64,000 bases of DNA from Blautia parvula (GTDB lineage: Bacteria; Bacillota; Clostridia; Lachnospirales; Lachnospiraceae), in contig NZ_CP084061.1 in NCBI RefSeq assembly GCF_020215665.1, positions 4,679,001 through 4,743,000 on the forward strand. Reading direction: 5' to 3'. A model generated the notes under the pieces. The model saw only the letters and a program-made list of their open reading frames with translations. It had not been told where the DNA came from and did no database searches. Of the stretch, positions 43,561-52,681 are shown piece by piece. Position 1 is the first letter of the stretch. Every line of letters starts with the position of its first letter. Position numbers and translations under genes: made by a program.

Positions 43561-43603
43561 ATGCCGCTTTTGTTGGTTATACCCAATAAAAGCGGTATTT
43601 TTT
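43561..43603 (+). terminator. Terminator after the response regulator gene
   Basis: ATGCCGCTTTT pairs with AAAAGCGGTAT (one G-U), with additional TTGG/CCAA pairing, then TTTTTT. Confidence 0.88.
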
Positions 43604-43802
43604 GAGGTTTATTTCAAAGATATGATAGACGAATTAGAGAAGATATATGTTTGATTGAAATATGACTATAATAAATTGGAAATTGTCTAAAAAGTAGGAA
43701 AAATGAACAAATGAGTAGGTTTTATATATATAAATAAATTATGGAAGGGAATATAATTTGTCTATATTCAAGTGATCACATGATAAAAGAGGGAATGCAC
43801 AA

Positions 43803-43820
43803 AAAATACGGCCGTATTTT
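43803..43820. promoter_or_regulatory. 18-bp perfect palindrome, candidate operator
   Basis: AAAATACGGCCGTATTTT, extended on both sides by GCAC and GGTGC with one indel. About 90 bp upstream of the binding-protein start. Confidence 0.5.
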
Positions 43821-43910
43821 GGTGCTAAGTAATTTTTAACAACAGAAAACCGACAGAGTAATTTTCTATCAATAATGTATCAGATAATATGAATATATGG
43901 AGGATGACGA

Positions 43911-45260
43911 ATGAAAAGAAAATGGATTTCACTGCTGATTTGTGCATTTATGGTGACAGGGCTTTCCGCGTGTGGAGGACAAGGTGAGGCAAAAGACGAC
44001 AGGAATGATATAGAGGCAGAAAAAAACGAAACTGACGAAAAGGAAGAGGGGGAACCTGTTGAACTGGTTACATCCTGGTGGGGGTCTCAGATACGGAACG
44101 AAAGGTTTATATCATGTTTTGACTTGTATACGGAGCAAAATCAGGGTGTGTCAATTGAAACTCAGACTTCCAGTTTTGATGATTATTTTGTCACATTGTC
44201 GGCAGCAGCAGCGGGAGGAACACTTCCGGATCTGATGATGTCCCAGTCTGATTATATGGCACCATATGTAAATGCAGGTCAGCTTCTTGATCTGACGCCG
44301 TACATAGAGAGCGGAGCTTTAGATGTAAGTAATGTCAGCAAAGCTGTGTTGGACACTGGCAGGATGGGAGATGGGATATATGGAATCACTGCGGGGACAG
44401 CAGCACTTTCTATGGTGTATAACAAGACACTGCTGGATGATTTGGGAATAGAAATAAAAGACTTTATGACTATTGATGATTTTACAAGCATATGCAAAAA
44501 AGTTTTTGATGAGACTGGCGTAAAGACATTTCTGATCGGTCCATGCGATGGCATGGAGATGATGCTCAGAAGTGAGGGTAAGGTACTATTTGAGGACGGA
44601 AGGCTTGGGGTTGATAGTTGGGAGGAGTTACTTCCATATTGGGAACTGCTTGAGCAGGGGAATGAAGAGGGGTGGCTGCTGGATTATAGTGTAAGAATTG
44701 GCAGGACTGCGTTGGAGGAGGATCCGTTGATTAACTTTACTTCTCCTGAGACACAATCCTGGTGTGCAACATATAATTCAAATCAGATGGCAGCTCTTCA
44801 GGCTGCAGCACCTGAGGGGTTGAAGCTGGGTATTACCACCAGACCATCTGATGACGCCAAAAAATCGAATTATGTAAGACAGTCCATGTGCTGGACCGTT
44901 TCTGCTGCAAGTCAGCACATAGATGAGACTATAGCCCTTCTAAATTGGTGGCTGAACAATGAAGAACCTAATGATATTATCAAAGGCGAGCCGGGCGTTC
45001 CAGCATCTGCAGTAATTGCAGAACATGTTGCAGAGGGACTGGACGAAACCAGTTCCATGATTTTCAATTATATTACGAATGTAGTTGCCCCTAATTCTTC
45101 TCCGGCAAATCCAGCGCCACCTTCGGGGGTAAGTCAGATAAGAGACGGTTTGATGGAAGATATTAACGAAAAAGTATATTACGGTGAATATACTCCGGAA
45201 CAAGCAGCTAAGGAATTATTTGAACAGGGAAATAAAATACTCCAGGAGGCTAAAGAATAA
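43911..45260 (+). CDS. ABC sugar transporter, substrate-binding lipoprotein
   Basis: 449-aa family 1 solute-binding protein. Lipobox GLSAC with lipidated Cys21, then an acidic linker (about 25-48), then the binding fold (TSWWGSQIRNERFISCF, GGTLPDLMMSQSDYMAPY, YGITAGTAALSMVYNKTLL). The sugar is unknown. It is the first gene of a cluster with two permeases and sugar-modifying enzymes, and lacks an ATPase gene. It is separated from the permeases by a stable hairpin, consistent with higher expression of the binding protein. Confidence 0.92.
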   Translation: MKRKWISLLICAFMVTGLSACGGQGEAKDDRNDIEAEKNETDEKEEGEPVELVTSWWGSQIRNERFISCFDLYTEQNQGVSIETQTSSFDDYFVTLSAAAAGGTLPDLMMSQSDYMAPYVNAGQLLDLTPYIESGALDVSNVSKAVLDTGRMGDGIYGITAGTAALSMVYNKTLLDDLGIEIKDFMTIDDFTSICKKVFDETGVKTFLIGPCDGMEMMLRSEGKVLFEDGRLGVDSWEELLPYWELLEQGNEEGWLLDYSVRIGRTALEEDPLINFTSPETQSWCATYNSNQMAALQAAAPEGLKLGITTRPSDDAKKSNYVRQSMCWTVSAASQHIDETIALLNWWLNNEEPNDIIKGEPGVPASAVIAEHVAEGLDETSSMIFNYITNVVAPNSSPANPAPPSGVSQIRDGLMEDINEKVYYGEYTPEQAAKELFEQGNKILQEAKE

Positions 45261-45272
45261 AAATATGTAAAG

Positions 45273-45304
45273 AAGGGCTGCCCCAAAAGCGGGGCAGCTC
45301 TTCA
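45273..45304 (+). other. Stem-loop between binding-protein and permease genes
   Basis: 13-bp stem (GAAGGGCTGCCCC with GGGGCAGCTCTTC, one G-U) and a 6-nt loop, without a U-run. A likely mRNA 3'-end stabiliser or partial attenuator. Confidence 0.7.
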
Positions 45305-45320
45305 GAAAAAGGGTGGTAAT

Positions 45321-46229
45321 ATGCAAAACAAAATGACTGCAGGAAGTACCGGGAAGTGGAAGAAAAGGCTTTGTTCTGAAAGTGTGGCGGGATATATTTT
45401 TTCTTTGCCGTTTATCTTGGGATTCCTTCTTTTTATTCTGGTTCCCATGTTGATATCCATGTATTATTCTCTGTGCGATTTCAATATTGTGAGTGAACCT
45501 CGATTTGTGGGATTGAAAAATTATATAACCATATTTACGGATGACCCAAAATTCTACAAAGCACTTAGCGTTACACTGTTTTACACCTTTGTAGCTGTGC
45601 CTCTTCGGGTAGTGTTCGCACTTTTAGTAGCATTAGTGTTATTAAAAACTACAAAAATGACACCTGTGTATAGGGCGATGTACTATCTTCCGTCAATCAT
45701 TGGGCCCTCTGTAGCGGTGGCAATTTTGTGGAAACAGATGTTTTCAGGGGACGGGGTAATAAATCAGATATTCGGACTGCATCACCTGTGGCTGGGCAGT
45801 ACCAAGACTGCAATATGGGTGATCATACTTCTGAGCGCCTGGCAGTTCGGCTCCTCTATGCTTGTATTTCTTACAAGTATCAAGCAGATTCCGGCTACGT
45901 TGTTTGAAGCAGCAAAGGTTGATGGGGCTATGGGAATAAGGCGTTTCTTCAGTATTACGCTGCCGCTTATTACGCCTGCAATTTTTCTGAATTTTCTACT
46001 TCAGTTTATTAACGGGCTGCTGGTTTTTTCTCAGGGTCAGATTATCACTGCAGGAAAACCGCTTGATTCAACACTGTTTTATGTATTATATATGTATGAT
46101 CAGTCATTTTTATATAACAGTGCTGGGTATGCGGCAGCACTGGGATGGGTGCTTCTGGGAATAATCGCAATCTTCACGGCTGTACTGTTCGGAACAAAGA
46201 AGTTTTGGGTATATGAAGGAGGATATTAG
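45321..46229 (+). CDS. ABC sugar transporter permease (MalF-like)
   Basis: 302 aa, six helices, with a short basic cytoplasmic N-terminus. The EAA loop is LFEAAKVDGAMGIRRFFSI near 194-212. N-terminal SLPFILGFLLFILVPMLISM is typical of this permease class. The ATG follows AAAGGGTGG. The next permease starts three bases after its stop. Confidence 0.93.
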   Translation: MQNKMTAGSTGKWKKRLCSESVAGYIFSLPFILGFLLFILVPMLISMYYSLCDFNIVSEPRFVGLKNYITIFTDDPKFYKALSVTLFYTFVAVPLRVVFALLVALVLLKTTKMTPVYRAMYYLPSIIGPSVAVAILWKQMFSGDGVINQIFGLHHLWLGSTKTAIWVIILLSAWQFGSSMLVFLTSIKQIPATLFEAAKVDGAMGIRRFFSITLPLITPAIFLNFLLQFINGLLVFSQGQIITAGKPLDSTLFYVLYMYDQSFLYNSAGYAAALGWVLLGIIAIFTAVLFGTKKFWVYEGGY

Positions 46230-46231
46230 GA

Positions 46232-47074
46232 ATGATCAGAAAAAAAAAGAATAATATCATTTATCATATACTGACATTGCTGGGAGGAATCCTTATGCTG
46301 TATCCATTGATTTGGATGCTCATGAGTTCCTTTAAAGAAACTAATACCATTATTAATACGGCAACACAGCTATTTCCAGAGGTTGTCACTTTTGACAATT
46401 ACCAAAACGGATGGAGAGGTGTTTCACACACTACGTTTGGAGTGTTTATCAAGAATACAGCATTCGTTACACTTACCGTAGTATTTGGAAGTCTGCTTTC
46501 ATCCTCTCTAGTGGCTTATGGTTTGTCACGACTCAGGTTTAAAGGAAGGAATATTTTGTTTGCGCTTGTCCTGCTGACTATGATGCTGCCAGAGCAGGTA
46601 ATGATGATACCTCAGTATCTCTGGTACCACAATTTGGGATGGGTTAACAGTTTTAAACCATTGATTATACCTTACTTTTTTGCTATTCAGGGATTTTTTG
46701 TTTATTTGCTGATGAATTTTATAAACGGTATCCCCAGAGAGCTGGATGAGGCTGCGAAGATTGATGGATGTTCTTATTATACAATTTTTACAAAGATATT
46801 TGTTCCACTTATGAAGCCGGGCCTTGGAACTGTAGCAATATTTGCATTTATCAATAGGTGGAATGACTATATGGCACCGCTTCTCTATCTGAAAAAAACT
46901 AAAATGTATACCATAAGTATAGCCCTGAAGTTATATTGTGATCCAAGTTCTACATCGGATTACGGTGCCATGTTTGCTATGTCAACCATATCACTAGTGC
47001 CGGTTCTTTTAATTTTTATATTTCTACAGAAATATTTGGTTGAAGGTATGAGTACGCAGGGACTTAAAGGTTAA
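46232..47074 (+). CDS. ABC sugar transporter permease (MalG-like)
   Basis: 280 aa, six helices. MLYPLIWMLMSSFKETN near the N-terminus and the EAA loop ELDEAAKIDGCSYYTIFTK near 170-188. GGAGG lies at the end of the preceding gene. Together with the previous gene it forms the membrane channel of the second sugar importer. Confidence 0.93.
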   Translation: MIRKKKNNIIYHILTLLGGILMLYPLIWMLMSSFKETNTIINTATQLFPEVVTFDNYQNGWRGVSHTTFGVFIKNTAFVTLTVVFGSLLSSSLVAYGLSRLRFKGRNILFALVLLTMMLPEQVMMIPQYLWYHNLGWVNSFKPLIIPYFFAIQGFFVYLLMNFINGIPRELDEAAKIDGCSYYTIFTKIFVPLMKPGLGTVAIFAFINRWNDYMAPLLYLKKTKMYTISIALKLYCDPSSTSDYGAMFAMSTISLVPVLLIFIFLQKYLVEGMSTQGLKG

Positions 47075-47088
47075 GGGAGGATATTATT

Positions 47089-48966
47089 ATGAATATTTCA
47101 ATTTTTACGGATGAATTATATGTCGATGTGGATAAGGCTCTGCCTGTGATCAAGGGATGGGGAGTAACTCATGTGGATTTTAGAGGCATGATTAATGGAA
47201 AGGGAATAGAGTTTCAGACGGAAGAGGAACTCAGGGACTTAAAAGAAAAATTGGACAGATATGGTCTCAAAGTCGGTGCATTACAGACCTCTTTGGCAAA
47301 AGTCCATCTGCCAGATAAAGAAAGACAAGAGGAAGAAAGGGAGAAACTGGAAGGTATTATCCGTGCATCGGAAATATTGGGTACAAAGCTGGTTAGATGT
47401 TTTTGTTATTGGCAGCAAGAACCGGAAGACAAATATTTTGGAGCTCTGGCTATGATGCCGGATATGATGAATCAGGTTCTTGAACGGTTCCAGCCGTTGG
47501 CAAGTAGAGCCAAGGAAGCAGGACTTATTTTGGGATTTGAAAACTGTGGACAAACACCGGATGAAGTGATTTCCATTTTGAAAGCACTTGATGTACCCGG
47601 ATGGGGTATGGCGTGGGATCCCGCTAATTATTTTGATGTACTTCCTGAGGCAAAAGGGGACTGTATTTCTTATTTTGCAAAAGCGCTGCAGTATACAAAT
47701 ATGATTCATGCCAAAAGCTGGGGTGTGATAGATGAATTAGGATTTAAACATGTTCCATGGGATAGAATATTGGCAGGTGCATCCACATTAGGTAAAGATT
47801 TTCCTGTATCTATTGAGACACACAATCCTCCTTTTTCTCCATATACAAATAAGGAAGCCACACATATTGTATATAATTACATTAAAAAAATGATGCCTGC
47901 ATCAGCTCCGTCGGACATGCAGAGTGCGTTAAAAATTATGGATGAATTTCCCAGGCCATATTCTGCTGATCCGGTACGTTTTGTAGTCGTCGGTCTTGGA
48001 ATGGGCAAGAATAGGGCAAAGCAGATAACAGAGACGGATGGAACCTGCTTATATGGAGTGTGTGATATAAATGTCGAGAAGGCAAAAGAAATTGGGGAAT
48101 TGTACAAGGTACCATATAGCGATGACATTGAAACTTTTCTTCAAGATCCGGAAGTGGAGGTGATGTATATTGTTACACCTACGGGTATGCATTGTTCTAT
48201 TGCAGAAAAATGCCTTGAGGCAGGCAAACACGTGTTGGTGACAAAGCCGATAGATGCTAATGTGGACAACTGTAGCAGAGCAATTCAATTAGCGAAGGAA
48301 AAGGGATTGCTGTTCGGTATTGATTTTGATTTCCATTTTGATACAGAGCTGAGCGACCTGAAAGCAGCACTAGAGAAAGGCTTTTTTGGTCAAGTGCTGT
48401 CGGTCAATACAATACTCAATATACTCCGAACTGATGAATATTACAAGGAAAACGGAGAATGGAGGGGAACATGGAAACTGGATGGCGGAGGAGCCTTTTC
48501 AAACCAGGGTATACATGAAATAAACAGGATACTTACGTTATTTGGAAGACCAGATAAAGTAAGAGCTATGATTGATACCAAGATACATGATATTGAGGCG
48601 GAAGATTTTGGTATATCAGAATGGATTTATGAGGGTGGACCTACTGTCCGATTTTCATCCACTACATGTTATCCGGCATCCACATGGAGTGCTCGAATAG
48701 AGATTATTGGGACGAAAGGTGTTTATTATTATACAACAGGCGGACCTGAGGGAAATCACATTTATTGGTGGAGTGATGGAAAATGGAAAGAGGAGGCACC
48801 ATATCCCACAAGCAGACAGTGGAGGCAGGCGAGCGATAATTTCGCATATTGTGTAAGAACAGGTCAAGCTCTGGAACTCGATGCGGAAGTGGGAAGGGAA
48901 TCCCGATATATTCTAGACAAAATGTATGAAAGTGCCAAGAGCGGAGAAGGATGGGTGAAGCTCTGA
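47089..48966 (+). CDS. Fusion of sugar isomerase/epimerase barrel and Gfo/Idh/MocA dehydrogenase
   Basis: 625 aa, two enzymes in one chain. Residues ~1-270 are a xylose-isomerase-like (AP-endonuclease 2) barrel with metal-ligand candidates Glu151 (LGFEN), Asp177 (WDPAN), His207 (IHAKS) and Glu243 (IETH). After a linker (~271-295), residues ~296-625 form a Gfo/Idh/MocA dehydrogenase: FVVVGLGMGKNRAKQ, and the catalytic lysine in VTKPID, where the usual EKP is TKP. The two activities are usually separate neighbouring genes in sugar loci. Fusion suggests consecutive steps, such as oxidation to a keto-sugar and isomerisation. The DNA reads through without a frame change. Confidence 0.88.
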   Translation: MNISIFTDELYVDVDKALPVIKGWGVTHVDFRGMINGKGIEFQTEEELRDLKEKLDRYGLKVGALQTSLAKVHLPDKERQEEEREKLEGIIRASEILGTKLVRCFCYWQQEPEDKYFGALAMMPDMMNQVLERFQPLASRAKEAGLILGFENCGQTPDEVISILKALDVPGWGMAWDPANYFDVLPEAKGDCISYFAKALQYTNMIHAKSWGVIDELGFKHVPWDRILAGASTLGKDFPVSIETHNPPFSPYTNKEATHIVYNYIKKMMPASAPSDMQSALKIMDEFPRPYSADPVRFVVVGLGMGKNRAKQITETDGTCLYGVCDINVEKAKEIGELYKVPYSDDIETFLQDPEVEVMYIVTPTGMHCSIAEKCLEAGKHVLVTKPIDANVDNCSRAIQLAKEKGLLFGIDFDFHFDTELSDLKAALEKGFFGQVLSVNTILNILRTDEYYKENGEWRGTWKLDGGGAFSNQGIHEINRILTLFGRPDKVRAMIDTKIHDIEAEDFGISEWIYEGGPTVRFSSTTCYPASTWSARIEIIGTKGVYYYTTGGPEGNHIYWWSDGKWKEEAPYPTSRQWRQASDNFAYCVRTGQALELDAEVGRESRYILDKMYESAKSGEGWVKL

Positions 48967-48990
48967 AGAAGAAAGCAGGGCAGTGAAAGT

Positions 48991-50163
48991 ATGGAAGAAG
49001 TTAGAATAGGAATCGTGGGATTTGGTAATATAGGGAGTGCCCATGCATCATGTATATATGAAAATAATGTAGAGGGTCTGAGGCTGACTGCAGTATGTGA
49101 CATAAACTTAGACAAAAGAAAGCGCGCAGAGAGAAAATACCCAGATATTGAAGTCTTTTCAGATTACAAAGAACTTGTAGACAGTAAATCGGTGGATGCC
49201 GTCCTTATTGCAGTGCCGCATCGGCTGCACACTGTTGTTGGGATATATGCACTTAATGCAGGCTTGCATGTACTTACGGAAAAACCGGAAGCGGTATCGG
49301 TGACAGAAGCTAAAAAGATGAATGAGGCGGCCCAAAAATCAAATTGTGTTTTTGGAATTATGTTTAATCAGAGAACAAATACACTATTCCAAAAAGCTCG
49401 TGATATGATACACACGGGTAGCCTGGGTGAACTTAAGAGCTTGATATGGATTGTTACTAACTGGTACAGGACACAGGAGTATTACGATTCTGGGGGATGG
49501 CGTGCGACATGGAAGGGTGAGGGGGGTGGAGTTTTGATAAATCAAGCACCCCATAATTTGGACTTGATGCAGTGGATTTTTGGTATGCCTGACAGAGTAT
49601 ATGCTTTCTGTAATGTGGGAAAATATCATAACATTGAGGTGGAGGATGAAGCCCTTATTTATGGCATGTATAATAGTGGTGCAACAGCTGTATTTATTGC
49701 TTCCACAGGAGAATATCCGGGCACGAACAGATTAGAGATAAGCGGAGATCAGGGCAAGATGGTATTGGAAAATGGAACTCTTAAATACTGGAAGTATGAC
49801 ATTCCCGAACGCTATTACTGTTTTCATGCAGAACAGTATGAAGAAATGCCGAAAATAAAATATCAGGAATTTTTTGAAAGTGAGAAGGAGATTGGACATA
49901 GGGGAATACTTCAGAATTTTTCAGATGCAATTTTGAAAGGCACACCTTTATTGGCACCTGGAGAAGAGGGAATCTTTGAGCTGTCTATTTCTAATAGTGC
50001 TTATCTTTCTAGTTGGACCGACAAAGTTGTAGAAATTCCGTTTGATGATGATATGTTTAATCGTATGCTGGAGGAACACACCAAAACATCCCCAACAAAT
50101 AAAAGTATTACAGATGAAAAATTAAGCAGCAGCTATAAAAAAAGATGGAAGGTAAATTGGTAA
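48991..50163 (+). CDS. Gfo/Idh/MocA-family oxidoreductase
   Basis: 390 aa. Rossmann motif IVGFGNIGSAHASC (8-21), catalytic EKPEAVS near 98, then a substrate domain with WRATWKGEGGGVLINQAPHNLD, which parallels the matching stretch of the preceding fusion protein. The two may act on related intermediates in opposite directions. It is the last gene of the AT-rich sugar island; the next gene has its own promoter. Substrate unknown. Confidence 0.9.
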   Translation: MEEVRIGIVGFGNIGSAHASCIYENNVEGLRLTAVCDINLDKRKRAERKYPDIEVFSDYKELVDSKSVDAVLIAVPHRLHTVVGIYALNAGLHVLTEKPEAVSVTEAKKMNEAAQKSNCVFGIMFNQRTNTLFQKARDMIHTGSLGELKSLIWIVTNWYRTQEYYDSGGWRATWKGEGGGVLINQAPHNLDLMQWIFGMPDRVYAFCNVGKYHNIEVEDEALIYGMYNSGATAVFIASTGEYPGTNRLEISGDQGKMVLENGTLKYWKYDIPERYYCFHAEQYEEMPKIKYQEFFESEKEIGHRGILQNFSDAILKGTPLLAPGEEGIFELSISNSAYLSSWTDKVVEIPFDDDMFNRMLEEHTKTSPTNKSITDEKLSSSYKKRWKVNW

Positions 50164-50172
50164 GGTAAATCC

Positions 50173-50231
50173 TTTGATTATCAAAAGTTTTGATTGTTTT
50201 ATATATATAAATCATATATAATAGAATCAAA
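50173..50231 (+). promoter_or_regulatory. marR promoter with FabT-like operator half-sites
   Basis: TTGTTT (50194-50199), 17-bp spacer, TATAAT (50217-50222). The palindrome TTTGATTATCAAA (50173-50185) is followed by TTTTGAT (50188-50194) and, after the -10, AATCAAA (50225-50231). These half-sites match the TTTGA-N3-TCAAA pattern described for FabT. Confidence 0.6.
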
Positions 50232-50251
50232 CATAACAAAGGAGTGATAAA

Positions 50252-50701
50252 GTGGAACCTTATGAAGTCTTTCATGACGTCCTGGTCAATCTTTTCCAGG
50301 AAATTATGGATATAGAAGAGAAGGCCCTTATTACTTCTGAATTCAAAGATATTTCCGTAAACGACATGCACATTTTAGAAGCAATCGGAGTGAACAGCGC
50401 CCGAAACATGTCATCCGTGGCAAAGACCCTGTCCGTGACCGTGGGAACCCTGACGATTGCCATAAACAGCCTGGTGAAAAAAGGATATGTGAACCGAGTC
50501 AGAAGTGAGGAGGACCGTCGGGTGGTGCTCATATCCCTGACAAAAAAGGGAGAAAAGGCCAATACCCACCATATGAAATTCCATGACGGAATGATTCAGG
50601 CTCTGATGAAGGACCTGGATGAAGAGCAGCAGAAAATACTGGTGAAGTCATTGCTGAATCTGAGAAAATTCTTTGATTCCTACAGGGATAAGAAAGAATA
50701 G
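50252..50701 (+). CDS. MarR-family regulator, FabT-like
   Basis: 149 aa winged-helix dimer. DNA-binding core MSSVAKTLSVTVGTLTIAINSLVKKGYV near 55-82 and the wing RVRSEEDRRVVLISLTKKG. The N-terminus (MDIEEKALITSEFKDISVNDMHIL) resembles FabT, which represses fatty-acid synthesis genes; its operator-like palindrome overlaps its own promoter. Here no fab genes follow. The start is GTG with AAAGGAG upstream. If FabT-like, it acts in trans on a distant fab operon and on itself; that assignment is inference. Confidence 0.8.
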   Translation: MEPYEVFHDVLVNLFQEIMDIEEKALITSEFKDISVNDMHILEAIGVNSARNMSSVAKTLSVTVGTLTIAINSLVKKGYVNRVRSEEDRRVVLISLTKKGEKANTHHMKFHDGMIQALMKDLDEEQQKILVKSLLNLRKFFDSYRDKKE

Positions 50702-50712
50702 AAATTTCAAAA

Positions 50713-50766
50713 ATGCCGTAAGAACAGACTGCATCTCTGCAGACTGTTTTTACGGCATCTCTTTTT
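50713..50766. terminator. Bidirectional terminator between marR and the DUF885 gene
   Basis: ATGCCGTAAGAACAG with CTGTTTTTACGGCAT plus an inner CTGCA/TGCAG pair. T-run on the plus strand; ATTTTT on the minus strand. Confidence 0.85.
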
Positions 50767-52546
50767 ACTGTTTATATTCCATGAGCAGATATTTTTTCAA
50801 AACAGGAAACTGTGCAGGTCCCAGTTCCAGAATGTATCGGTGAAATTCCTTTAACTGGAAGGACTTTCCGGCAGCCGTCTGCGCTTCTTTTTTCAAATCC
50901 ATAAAGTTCAGATATCCCAGATAGTATTTCAGATAATTCCCCGGATTTTCCACTATATACTGGAAGATTTCCCTGCATGTATCCTGTGAGGCGATTCCAA
51001 AAGAGTTCAGTGTCTTTGTCACTGTCCCCAGGTCCCAACCATGGTCATGGATACCAATGTCCAGCAGGGAATAGAGGCAAAGGCTCACGGAGCGGTTCAG
51101 CCACAGAAGTTCCATCAGGGAATCATCCAGTTTCAGATATTCTGCGCCGTACCCATAGGACAGGGATTCCACGTAAGTGGCCCAGCCCTCCACATAACCG
51201 CCGAAACTCAGGAGATGCCGTATATCATCCGGTTCTGTTTTTCCGAAATACAATGTCTGGTACAAATGACCCGGAAATCCCTCATGCGCCAGTGTAGTGA
51301 AGAGTTCCGCCTCGCTTACCTGACTGCTCTTGTTGATATAGATGATATTGGGACTCAGGGTATCGGCCGGTGGTGTGAGGTAAAAGGCAGGGCTGGAAAA
51401 GTTCTCCATGGATTCATGCACATATTTTACCTTGTAGGCAGGCTTTCCGCTGTCGGGGAAATCTTCGCAGATGGCTTTGTTCAGGTAATCAAGCATCTGT
51501 GCCGGCGTACTGCTGCAGGTTTCCGGCAGGGAGGAGGCATCTGCCAGCAATTTGGGATTGGATACAATCAGGCTCTGCATTTTTTTATAATCGGTCAGGA
51601 GTTGCGTGTAGAGCCGTTCTTCGATTTCCTTGATGGTCCTGTAATCTCCGGTTTCACTGCGGATCAGATATCGGTAGTATGATGTCCCTCCAGGGAGATT
51701 GGACAACCCTCCGGAATTTGTTCCGTTTCCCTTTAAGTCAGCCAGACCTTTGGCCAGGGACTGATAGGCAGGGAAGACACGTTTGGCCATGATTTTTTCA
51801 TGCATTTTTATGTAAGAGTCAGCCTGCTTCTGAGTCATGGCTTTCCGGGAGACAAATCCCTTCATCTTATCCTTAAACATGGTGGAAAGATAATTGGCGG
51901 ACAGGTCTTCTGTGAACGCATTGCACTGGGCAATGATGCGGTCCACGCTGGTATCACTCATAAACAGGCCTTCTTCTGCCTTTTTCTTTTCAAATTCCAG
52001 GATCTCGTCAAAATATCCGGTCATGGAGGAGAGAAGTGTAAAGTAATCCTTGATATCATCAGAGGTGCGGAAAGTATATTCCGCCAAAAGTACAGGAAGC
52101 TGGGACTGGATGCCGAGATTGGGGCTCAGCGGTTCCTGCAGCATATAATTATCTTTTATGGAAAGCTGTGTGTTAAAGTCAAGCTTCAGGATGTCGTAGG
52201 TGATACGGTTGTCTTTGGACAGCTCTTTGTAGGTGAACTTTTCCAGGTTTTTCTTGTACTCCTCCACGGAATCATAGCTGTCCTTTAGTTTATCCGGGTC
52301 CATGGAACCCAGCTTGATGGGATAATTCTTTATCCCGTATTTTTCAGGATAGGCCAGAGTATAATGGAGGTTTAAGGTGTTGGATTTCACCTCCTCGGTA
52401 AAAAGCTGATGTGTAAATTTTTCAAAACGGGCATCTTCTGTAAGAAAGCGGTCTTTTTGGGTATAAATAATAAGGAAGAGGAAGACAGCCAGGACAATAA
52501 AACAGGGGACCAGAAATCTCTTCTTGGAAGATAAGAATTTTTTCAA
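50765..52546 (-). CDS. DUF885-family putative metallopeptidase, membrane-anchored
   Basis: 593 aa. A single N-terminal membrane helix (about 11-30) predicts an extracytoplasmic enzyme. The DUF885 zinc motif HEGFPGH is at His421-Glu422-His427 (TLAHEGFPGHLYQTLYF). A downstream Glu in the LSFGGYVEGWATYVESL segment is a likely third ligand. The family is gluzincin-like; the substrate is not known for this branch. Convergent to marR with a shared terminator, divergent from a lipoprotein gene. Confidence 0.85.
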   Translation of the reverse strand: MKKFLSSKKRFLVPCFIVLAVFLFLIIYTQKDRFLTEDARFEKFTHQLFTEEVKSNTLNLHYTLAYPEKYGIKNYPIKLGSMDPDKLKDSYDSVEEYKKNLEKFTYKELSKDNRITYDILKLDFNTQLSIKDNYMLQEPLSPNLGIQSQLPVLLAEYTFRTSDDIKDYFTLLSSMTGYFDEILEFEKKKAEEGLFMSDTSVDRIIAQCNAFTEDLSANYLSTMFKDKMKGFVSRKAMTQKQADSYIKMHEKIMAKRVFPAYQSLAKGLADLKGNGTNSGGLSNLPGGTSYYRYLIRSETGDYRTIKEIEERLYTQLLTDYKKMQSLIVSNPKLLADASSLPETCSSTPAQMLDYLNKAICEDFPDSGKPAYKVKYVHESMENFSSPAFYLTPPADTLSPNIIYINKSSQVSEAELFTTLAHEGFPGHLYQTLYFGKTEPDDIRHLLSFGGYVEGWATYVESLSYGYGAEYLKLDDSLMELLWLNRSVSLCLYSLLDIGIHDHGWDLGTVTKTLNSFGIASQDTCREIFQYIVENPGNYLKYYLGYLNFMDLKKEAQTAAGKSFQLKEFHRYILELGPAQFPVLKKYLLMEYKQ

Positions 52547-52681
52547 AAGATGCTCCTTGGATGATACTTGAGAACTCTTTAACAGTTTATGAAAAAATCA
52601 GGCATGTATGCGTATTTTCATTGTAAAAGGGCACGGGGATGTGATAAACTTTTGGTAGTGGATGTAAAGGAGGTGACTGGT

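Larger units (their letters stand above)
43532..43910 (+). promoter_or_regulatory. Intergenic region ahead of the second sugar ABC operon
   Basis: 379 AT-rich bases. It contains the yesN terminator (43561-43603), an 18-bp perfect palindrome at 43803-43820 and a GGAGG site before the ATG. Several AT-rich -10-like boxes exist, but no clear promoter stands out. Confidence 0.5.
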
